Positions 58,205 through 64,000 of a stretch of DNA of 64,000 bases are shown here, piece by piece; position 1 is the first letter of the stretch; every line of letters starts with the position of its first letter. The stretch covers positions 1,364,001 to 1,428,000 of the forward strand of contig CAVWKW010000001.1 in assembly GCA_963755705.1 (NCBI GenBank). The letters are read 5' to 3'. The notes beneath the pieces were generated by a model. The model worked only from the letters and a program-made list of their open reading frames with translations, was not told the origin of the DNA and searched no databases. Source of the stretch: JBARDN01 sp963755705 (lineage in GTDB: Bacteria; Desulfobacterota; Binatia; Binatales; Binataceae). The translations under genes were made by a program, and so were the position numbers.

Positions 58205-58609
58205 TCAGTCGAGTTTGTAGCGCTTGCGTTTGCGCCACAGCGTCGCGTCGTTGATTCCGAGCTTCTCGGCCGCTTCGTGCATGCTCTTGCTCGCGGCGAG
58301 GACGCGCCTGATGTGCTCGCGCTCGATATCGCGTAGCGTTGCCGAGCCCGCCGCCGTGCGGCCGCGCGTCGCGGCGAAGGTGGCTGACGCTTCGAAATCC
58401 ATTTTGCGCCAGTTGTTGGCCGGATGGCCGGTGACAAACGCCCTCATCAGGGCGCCCAACAATTCGGGTGCTTCGCGGCGTGCCCACTGGACCAGCGTCA
58501 GGCATCCTGTTTCAGTCAGATGCTCGACGAAGCGCTCCAGCGACAAGTGCGCGTCGCGCGTATCGATAAAATTTGCTCCCGCCGCATGTGTGCTCATCGC
58601 GATTTCCAT
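58205..58609 (-). CDS. Orphan Fis-type helix-turn-helix protein
   Basis: A 134-residue protein. Only the C-terminal 40 residues are recognisable: DIEREHIRRVLAASKSMHEAAEKLGINDATLWRKRKRYKLD, the Fis/NtrC-type DNA-binding helix-turn-helix. There is no sigma-54-activating ATPase domain, so it is a stand-alone DNA-binding protein or part of a shortened regulator. The N-terminal 90 residues are helical and unidentified. In the same direction as and 14 bases after the KimA-like gene, hence probably co-transcribed with it. Starts 58609 or, less likely, ATG 58597. Confidence 0.75.
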   Translation of the reverse strand: MEIAMSTHAAGANFIDTRDAHLSLERFVEHLTETGCLTLVQWARREAPELLGALMRAFVTGHPANNWRKMDFEASATFAATRGRTAAGSATLRDIEREHIRRVLAASKSMHEAAEKLGINDATLWRKRKRYKLD

Positions 58610-58623
58610 AGATCAAATATCCG

Positions 58624-60672
58624 TCACGCCAGCGCGGCGTCCTGTTGGCCGGCGGCGTTAGGCTCAGCCACCCGCACCGGCAGAATCACCAAGCTCAGCC
58701 CATGCAATTGCAGCCAGTGCAGCAAGTCGAGCGCGGTATGATTGTGAAGGAAGCGGTTGAAAAACCCGCTCAGCTCTCCGGCGAATACCAATTGTCCCGC
58801 AAAGAACACTGAGTGCGGAAACTCCTGCGCCACTTCCAGGCATAGGCGCCGCAATTCGAGCACCACGTCGGTGCCGATCGTCGTGCGCAGCTCGGCATGA
58901 AATCCCAAGTCCGCCGCCAGTTGGCAATATTCGGTCACGTCGTCGGTAACCTCGCGCTCGAGCCGGGCGACTTCCTCATGGCCCTTGAGCAATGAGGAAT
59001 CAACTTCGCCGACGCTGACGAACACGACATTTCGAAACTGATCGCCGAACAGCCGCGCCACCGAGGTCAACGTCGCCAGGCCCAGCCCGTTGAAGCCGTT
59101 CACCAGCAGGACCGCAGTCGGCGCGGTATCGTCGCGAGGCTCCGGCGTGCGCGCAGGAGCGCGGAAGATCTGCGGCAGAATGTCGATTTCGAGCTGCTCG
59201 ACCGCTTTCCCGACCTGCCGGTAGTGGCGCTGAACCGCGAAGCAGATCGCGATCACCGCGCCCGTCATCGCGACGGTGACCCATCCGCCCTCATCGAATT
59301 TCAGCACCAGCGTGACCGTCAGGATCATCGCGGTGAAGCAGCATCCCACGCCGTTGATCAACAGCTTGCGTTTCCAGCGCGGCTCGGTCTTGCGCTCGCG
59401 CCACCACAGCACGCTCATCCCGAGTTGCGAGAGAGTGAACGTCACGAACACGTTGATCGCGTACAGCACCACCAGTGTTCCGACCCGCGCGTGAGTCGCG
59501 AGCAATATCAGTCCCGCCGCAACGCCCATCGCGAGCACGCCGTCCTGCGTGACCAGCCGCTCGCTCAGGCTCGCGAAGCGCCGTGGAACCCAGCGGTCCG
59601 CCGCCATCGTCGCGAGCACCCGCGGTCCGTCGATAAACCCGGTTTGCGCAGCGACGAACAGGAGCGCGCCTTCGGTAATCAACGTGAAGGTGACGATCGG
59701 CAGCCCGATCGAGGTCGATCCGATCCGCCAGCCCGCCGTCAAATGCTCGAACAGCACCGCGTTGAGCGTCTTGCCGGCCTGCGGCTCCACTCCTGCCAGC
59801 AGAAAGGCAATCATGATTCCGCCGGCGAGCGACGCGAGCGATATCGCCATGTACATCATCGCGCGCTTGCCGGTGACGGTGCGTGGCTCGCGCAGGATCG
59901 GAAGGCCGTTGCTGACCGCCTCGATCCCGGTGTAGGTGCCCGCGCCCATGCTGTAGGCGCGAAAGAAAATCGCGAGCAGCCCGAGCATCCCGACGCTCCG
60001 GATGCCGTCGTGAACCTCGGCCATCGCGGCGTGCGCGACCGTTGGAATTTGTCCCGCACGTCCGATAAATGCGTAGCCGACCAGCAGCGCGTGCATCGCA
60101 AGAAACGCAAGAAAGATCGGCAACAGCGACAGCACCGACTCTTTCAGCCCGCGCAAATTCATTCCGACCATCAGGACCGCGACCAAAAGGCACGCGTCGA
60201 GCTTGTAGGCCAGAATCGACGGCGGCAGAAAACTGAAGATCGCGTCGGCGCCGCTCGCGATCGAAATCGAGATCGTCAAAACATAATCGACGATCAGCGC
60301 GCATCCCGAAACCAGGCCCGCGTGCCGCCCGATAAGCTTGGTCGCGACCACGTAGCCGCCGCCTCCGGTCGGAAAACGATCGATAGTCTGCGAGTACGAC
60401 GCCGAGATGATGAACACGGTCAGCGCCGTGAGGATCGCGAGGAACGCTGCGAGCTCGCGATGCGGTCCGAGCGCGAGAAACGCCTCCTCGGGTCCGTAGC
60501 ACGAAGAGCTGAGCCCGTCAGAGCCCAGTCCGACCCACGCCAGAAATGCGATCAGCGAAAGGTTGTGAAAGATTCCTGGATCGTGGAGATCGCGCGGAGG
60601 GCCGATGAGAACCTTGGTCAGCGTGCGCTTACGCATCGCGAATTCCTGGGTTCTCTTGATGGCGCCTGCCAT
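58624..60672 (-). CDS. KimA-like APC-superfamily permease, putative potassium importer
   Basis: A 682-residue protein with about 12 transmembrane helices (residues 35-500) and a cytoplasmic C-terminal region of about 180 residues. GSDGLSSSCYGPEEAF (Asp52, Tyr59) and CALIVDYVLTISIS (Asp129, Tyr130, Thr133) correspond to the ion-site residues of Bacillus KimA as I recall them (Asp36, Tyr43, Asp117, Tyr118, Thr121). KimA takes up potassium with protons and is controlled by cyclic di-AMP binding to its tail. PTGGGGYVVA is also typical. GAGG lies seven bases before ATG 60672. Could instead be an amino acid permease. Confidence 0.78.
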   Translation of the reverse strand: MAGAIKRTQEFAMRKRTLTKVLIGPPRDLHDPGIFHNLSLIAFLAWVGLGSDGLSSSCYGPEEAFLALGPHRELAAFLAILTALTVFIISASYSQTIDRFPTGGGGYVVATKLIGRHAGLVSGCALIVDYVLTISISIASGADAIFSFLPPSILAYKLDACLLVAVLMVGMNLRGLKESVLSLLPIFLAFLAMHALLVGYAFIGRAGQIPTVAHAAMAEVHDGIRSVGMLGLLAIFFRAYSMGAGTYTGIEAVSNGLPILREPRTVTGKRAMMYMAISLASLAGGIMIAFLLAGVEPQAGKTLNAVLFEHLTAGWRIGSTSIGLPIVTFTLITEGALLFVAAQTGFIDGPRVLATMAADRWVPRRFASLSERLVTQDGVLAMGVAAGLILLATHARVGTLVVLYAINVFVTFTLSQLGMSVLWWRERKTEPRWKRKLLINGVGCCFTAMILTVTLVLKFDEGGWVTVAMTGAVIAICFAVQRHYRQVGKAVEQLEIDILPQIFRAPARTPEPRDDTAPTAVLLVNGFNGLGLATLTSVARLFGDQFRNVVFVSVGEVDSSLLKGHEEVARLEREVTDDVTEYCQLAADLGFHAELRTTIGTDVVLELRRLCLEVAQEFPHSVFFAGQLVFAGELSGFFNRFLHNHTALDLLHWLQLHGLSLVILPVRVAEPNAAGQQDAALA

Positions 60673-60715
60673 GAAACAACCTCAATCGGGATCCAAATGC
60701 GGGAATCAGGAAAGG

Positions 60716-60749
60716 CGGCGGGCCAGCTCGGCCCGGAGCTGGCCCGCCG
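60716..60749 (-). terminator. Large hairpin after the amt gene
   Basis: A 14-base perfect stem (CGGCGGGCCAGCTC / GAGCTGGCCCGCCG) with a six-base loop lies 12 bases past the amt stop on the minus strand, followed by CCTTTCCTG. The T-run is weak, but stem strength and position support a terminator or attenuator between amt and the KimA-like gene. Confidence 0.6.
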
Positions 60750-60761
60750 GTTTGCAATCTG

Positions 60762-62327
60762 TCAGGCAACCTTGCGCGGCTTGCTCGGCCGAGCCATCGT
60801 CCGCCGTCCGATCGGTACGTCGTCGATCGTCTTCGGGCATCCGTCGTCGCCGGTGACCACATATTCCGGGTACGCCGGGAAGCCGTGCTCGTGGATATCA
60901 AGCCCTTCGATCTCGCCTTCGGTGGGAATCCGCAGGCGGAACGCGAACTTGACCGCGTACATCAGAGCCATCGCACTGACGAACGTCGCGATCGTGATCG
61001 AGAAGCTGCCGATCGCCTGCGCCTTCAGCACGCCGAATCCCCCGCCGTAAAACAGTCCGGAGACCACCGAACTGACGTCGGCGCCGGTCGCAGTGGGCGA
61101 ACCGTATTTGCCCGCGGCGAAGAGTCCCAGCGACAGCGTGCCCCAGATTCCCGCGACTGCGTGTACAGGAACCGCGCCGATCGGATCATCGATCCGTAGG
61201 TATTCGAGCAAGTCGATACCCCAGACCACCACGATTCCGGCGCCGATTCCGATGAAAAAGGCGCCCTCGGGATCGACCCAGTAACAGGGGCAGGTAATTG
61301 CGACCAGGCCCGCGAGGAATCCGTTGACCGTCAGTGCGAGGTCCCACTTGCCGCTGGTCTTGTAGTACGAGTAGAAGAGCGCGGTCAGACCGGCCGAGCA
61401 CGCGGCCAGCGTGGTGTTGAATGACACGCGCCCGATTCCCATCGCGTCAAGCGCCGACAGCGTGCTGCCCGGGTTGAAGCCGTACCAGCCGAACCACAGG
61501 ATCAGTCCGCCGGTCGCGCCGATTATCAGGTCGTGCGGTTTCATCGGCGTCCCGCCGTCACGCTTGAAGACGCGGCCCAGCCGGGGTCCGAGCGCGATCG
61601 CGCCCGCCAGCGAGATCACTCCGCCGATAGTATGGACCACGGTCGAACCCGCGAAGTCATGAAACGCAACCGGACCCATGTTCGCCAGCCATCCATCCGG
61701 ACCCCAGGCCCAATGGCCGATGATCGGATAGATGAACCCGGTGACACCGACGCTGTAGAGCAGATCGCCGATAAAGTCGCAGCGTCCGATCATCGCGCCC
61801 GAGGTCACGGTCGAGCAGGTATCCGCGAATGCATACTGGAATACCCAGTAGGCCAGCAGCGGAACACCAGTCGTACCGTACGTCGCCGGCAGGCCGTGGA
61901 GCATGAAGCCGGTGGTTCCGATCCACGGGGTTCCGGAGCAGAACATGAAGGCGAAGCCCCACAGCCAGAAGGTGACGCCGCAGATGCAGGTGTCGGCGAT
62001 TCCTTCGATCAGGATGTTCACCGTCTCGCGCGAGCGCGCGAAGCCCGCCTCGAGCATCACGAAGCCGACCTGCATGCAGAACACCAGGTAAGCTGCGACC
62101 AGCGTCCACACGGTGTTGATCGCGTTGATGTGCGCGGGAAACGTCGGCACCGCAGTGTCGGCGCTCGCGTCCGAGGCGAGAAACCATCTGGTCATGATCG
62201 TGAGCACGATCGCCAGGCCGATCGTTTTGGCCAGCAGCAAGGTGGCCGCTTTCTTCCGAATTTCCGGGTCTCCCAATGCCTCACGCAACCGCGTGAGGAT
62301 GCTGCCTTGTATCGGTCTGCTCTCCAT
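60762..62327 (-). CDS. amt: Ammonium transporter (Amt family)
   Basis: A 521-residue transporter with 11 or 12 helices. The pore histidines are His232 (AGSTVVHTIGG) and His389 (PVHAVAGIWG), with DFAG ahead of the first, as in AmtB. WGFAFMFCSGTPWIG and ADTCSTVTSGAMIGRCDF are typical of the longer Amt subclass. GGAGGA lies eight bases before ATG 62327; a longer frame upstream would need no known function. The C-terminal 60 residues (DIHEHGFPAYPEY) match the regulatory tail that interacts with GlnK-type proteins. No glnK gene adjoins. Confidence 0.93.
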   Translation of the reverse strand: MESRPIQGSILTRLREALGDPEIRKKAATLLLAKTIGLAIVLTIMTRWFLASDASADTAVPTFPAHINAINTVWTLVAAYLVFCMQVGFVMLEAGFARSRETVNILIEGIADTCICGVTFWLWGFAFMFCSGTPWIGTTGFMLHGLPATYGTTGVPLLAYWVFQYAFADTCSTVTSGAMIGRCDFIGDLLYSVGVTGFIYPIIGHWAWGPDGWLANMGPVAFHDFAGSTVVHTIGGVISLAGAIALGPRLGRVFKRDGGTPMKPHDLIIGATGGLILWFGWYGFNPGSTLSALDAMGIGRVSFNTTLAACSAGLTALFYSYYKTSGKWDLALTVNGFLAGLVAITCPCYWVDPEGAFFIGIGAGIVVVWGIDLLEYLRIDDPIGAVPVHAVAGIWGTLSLGLFAAGKYGSPTATGADVSSVVSGLFYGGGFGVLKAQAIGSFSITIATFVSAMALMYAVKFAFRLRIPTEGEIEGLDIHEHGFPAYPEYVVTGDDGCPKTIDDVPIGRRTMARPSKPRKVA

Positions 62328-62726
62328 TCTCTGATCCTCCAGTTTGCTGTTGGCGCGATTTCCCGGCGATGCGTGCCGGCGCGTGAGCGCATAACTTAAG
62401 CAACGACGCGGAAACCAACTTTCCACGCCCGCTATCAGCAATGCCCGTGCCCTCGCTGCCGGCCGCGCTCTGTCAATCGCAAGGGCGATAAGCCCTCGGC
62501 GCATGGATGTATTCGAAGTCCATCGATGGATGGAGAGGAATCGCTTCAAGCGCGATCATGCGCGTATCGCGCAAATCCGCACCTGGAGCCGCCTTGCCTA
62601 CCAAGGCAGCACTGCTCGCCGCTGCGGCATCGAAGACTAAAAAAACGGATTTGGTGCCCGCGAGATCAGAAACGGAAGAATTTTTGCGGATGAAATAGTC
62701 AGTCGGAACTGAGATCAGCTTATCGG
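62328..62726. other. Non-coding region between the response regulator and amt
   Basis: 399 bases that must include the amt promoter and the end of the two-component gene pair. I see no tRNA, no strong hairpin and no sigma-54 motif with correct GG-N10-GC spacing. A 63-codon plus-strand frame (62507-62698) is not supported by a ribosome site or similarity. Confidence 0.55.
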
Positions 62727-63362
62727 CTATTTGCTTTCATCGCGCATGCTGATGAGCCCGCTCTTGACTGCGTACATCGCGAGCTCGACGCGATCGCGCA
62801 CGCCGAGTTTCTGAAAGATATTGTTGAGATGGGTTTTGACCGTGCTCTCGCTGATCGAAAGCTGAGTCGCGATCTCGGCGTTCTTCGATCCCGCGGCGAC
62901 GGAGCGCGCGATCTCGATCTCGCGCGCGGTCAGGCGCTCGCCGCGCGTGGTTCCCCACTGGGTCATCACCTGCGCCTGGATCGCAGGTGGAATCCATACC
63001 AGTCCATTGGCTACGGCGCGAATCGCTTCCATCAGGGTTTCCACCGCGAAGCGCTTCTGCACGATCGCGCGCGCTCCGGCACGAAGCGCCCCGAGCGCGT
63101 CTTCAATCCGTTCGCTCGCGGTCAGGACGATCACGCTCGCGCTGCGGGCAAGGCCCTCGATATCGTCCACCGCCCAGCGGTCCATCTGCAGGTCGAGCAG
63201 AACGATATCGGGATGCGCGGCAGCCACCGCTTCGCCGAGCGCGTCAACGCGATCGATTTCCGCCACGACGATCAGTTCGGACTGCAACGCGAGCAGCGAC
63301 TTGAGGCCCTGGCGAAAGAGCGCGTGATCGTCGGCTATCAGGATGCGAATCGGCGTATTCAT
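62727..63362 (-). CDS. NarL-type response regulator
   Basis: A 211-residue two-domain regulator. Receiver domain: IRILIADDHALFRQGLKSLL with Asp11/Asp12 and phosphoacceptor Asp57 (VLLDLQM), then VIVLTASE and VQKRF. C-terminal LuxR-type helix-turn-helix: LTAREIEIARSVAAGSKNAEIATQLSISESTVKTHLNNIFQKLGVRDRVELAMYA. Its gene is three bases after the kinase stop, so both are one transcript. The amt gene lies downstream in the same direction after 399 bases. Regulation of nitrogen uptake is a guess from position. Confidence 0.94.
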   Translation of the reverse strand: MNTPIRILIADDHALFRQGLKSLLALQSELIVVAEIDRVDALGEAVAAAHPDIVLLDLQMDRWAVDDIEGLARSASVIVLTASERIEDALGALRAGARAIVQKRFAVETLMEAIRAVANGLVWIPPAIQAQVMTQWGTTRGERLTAREIEIARSVAAGSKNAEIATQLSISESTVKTHLNNIFQKLGVRDRVELAMYAVKSGLISMRDESK

Positions 63363-63365
63363 CTT

Positions 63366-64000
63366 CTATGCGGCCGGCAGTTCGATTTCGAGATGCGCGC
63401 CCGACGGATACTGCCCGTTCATTGTCAGCCGCCCACCGAACTCCGCCACCCGCGAAGCGATCGCCCACGGCGGCGGGTCGTCCGCCGCGAAGCCAATTCC
63501 GTCATCGTCGATCCTGACGCTTATTATTCCGCCATTTTCCGTCGCCGTGACAGTGGCGCGGCGAGCATTCCCGTGGCGCAGCGCATTGCGCATTCCTTCC
63601 AGCATGATCTGGATGATCTGTTCGACCACCGTGCCGCGCGCCTCGAACGCAGCCTCCAGGCGGATGCGCATTTCACCCTGTCCGCCGACGCTCGCTGCCG
63701 AGGCGCGCAGCTCCAGGTCGGCCAGCGAGCGCACGTACTCGCGCACCTCGTCGAACTCGCGCGAGACTCCGCTCTGCAGCTCGGTTATCTGCGTAAGGCT
63801 GTCGGCTGCCCGTCCGCGAGCGAGCAGCTCGCGGCAGGTCTCGAGCTTGAGCGCGGTGGCCGCCAGCACCTGGATATATCCGTCGTGCAGTGACCGCGCG
63901 ATTCGATGCCGCTCGCCGATCGTTTCCAGTTCGCGCACCCGCGCCTCGTAGTTCGCGCGCTGCTGGCCGATAAATCCGATCAGGTAGCCGGTGATCGCCA
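63366..64000 (-). CDS. Histidine kinase of the NarL-partner type, cut by the window end
   Basis: The minus-strand frame stays open to base 63998, and the visible C-terminal part (about 211 residues) starts with the end of a membrane helix (ITGYLIGFIGQQR). A HisKA_3-type segment GERHRIARSLHDGYIQVLAATALKLE places the phosphorylated His in R-S-L-H-D-G, and the ATP-binding domain has EGMRNALRHGNARRATVTA (N box) and DDDGIGFAA (G box). It pairs with the response regulator directly downstream. The sensor domain is outside the window, so the signal is unknown. Confidence 0.9.
   Translation of the reverse strand, partial: AITGYLIGFIGQQRANYEARVRELETIGERHRIARSLHDGYIQVLAATALKLETCRELLARGRAADSLTQITELQSGVSREFDEVREYVRSLADLELRASAASVGGQGEMRIRLEAAFEARGTVVEQIIQIMLEGMRNALRHGNARRATVTATENGGIISVRIDDDGIGFAADDPPPWAIASRVAEFGGRLTMNGQYPSGAHLEIELPAA

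Noticed and set aside
62507..62698. A 63-codon plus-strand open frame in the gap upstream of amt
   Set aside because: No ribosome site, no recognisable similarity, and the composition is that of intergenic DNA; its end resembles the serine hydrolase tail only over a short, chance-sized stretch.
62328..62726. Sigma-54 promoter for amt
   Set aside because: GG and GC pairs occur but none with the exact spacing of ten bases between them in the minus-strand direction.

Overview
The window is a high-GC bacterial chromosome segment, densely packed, with no rRNA, tRNA, CRISPR array, transposase or phage gene that I can see. It encodes biotin-dependent acetyl-CoA carboxylase parts, NAD-dependent DNA ligase, a proton-translocating NADH-dehydrogenase-type complex, 2-oxoacid:ferredoxin oxidoreductase, several acyl-CoA dehydrogenases and a secreted protein with a Thr-Pro-rich linker. 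This mix suggests a free-living Gram-negative of the old deltaproteobacterial assemblage, for example the Binatota/Binatia group. That placement is inference from gene content only.

Layout: 0.0-5.0 kb holds a truncated membrane protein (minus strand), then on the plus strand a tam-like methyltransferase, an isoaspartyl peptidase/asparaginase, a GT39 glycosyltransferase, a small membrane protein and two zinc-ribbon proteins. 5.1-15.7 kb is a complex I operon in the order nuoA-B-C-D-H-I-J-K-L-M-N without nuoE, nuoF or nuoG. A stand-alone ArnA-type UDP-glucuronate decarboxylase follows (15.8-16.9 kb), set off by AT-rich DNA and a terminator. 17.3-24.7 kb carries purU divergent from a cupin gene, then rsmI, aroQ, accB, accC, a secreted DUF1573 protein, a YiiX-like hydrolase and a small unknown gene. 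A 939-residue fusion of a periplasmic domain to a polysaccharide-flippase-like module occupies 24.7-27.6 kb on the minus strand. 27.9-32.6 kb has nitroreductase, rhodanese, cob(I)alamin adenosyltransferase, metallo-beta-lactamase-fold hydrolase, ligA and acylphosphatase genes. 32.8-35.7 kb is korAB with a strong terminator.

35.8-43.9 kb: a SIMPL protein, a DprE1/DprE2-like pair on the minus strand, an acyl-CoA carboxylase carboxyltransferase, an MFS transporter, a mini biotin carrier, a second nitroreductase and a long GST. A 1047-residue secreted beta-propeller protein (44.1-47.2 kb) and a GNAT gene follow. 47.9-54.9 kb has three acyl-CoA dehydrogenases of one subfamily. Between the first and second of these lies a module made of a MocR-type regulator, a divergent pyridoxamine-oxidase-fold/GNAT fusion and a PaiB-like flavoprotein. 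55.1-58.2 kb: a small UPF0175-like protein, glyoxalase I, a zinc alcohol dehydrogenase and a serine hydrolase. 58.2-64.0 kb, all minus strand: a NarL-type sensor kinase (cut by the window end) and response regulator, an Amt ammonium transporter, a KimA-like potassium/APC permease and an orphan Fis-type helix-turn-helix protein.

Functionally, acyl-CoA dehydrogenases, acyl-CoA carboxylase subunits, the B12 adenosyltransferase and 2-oxoacid:ferredoxin oxidoreductase fit oxidation of acyl-CoA and propionyl-CoA-type intermediates, with reduced ferredoxin as a possible electron source for the EFG-less complex I. Envelope and glycan chemistry recurs (GT39, ArnA-type decarboxylase, DprE1/E2, flippase fusion). 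Nothing here is a proven new system. The most unusual items are the MocR/flavoprotein module with its helically phased repeats, the DprE1/E2 pair with the drug-target cysteine replaced, and the flippase fusion.
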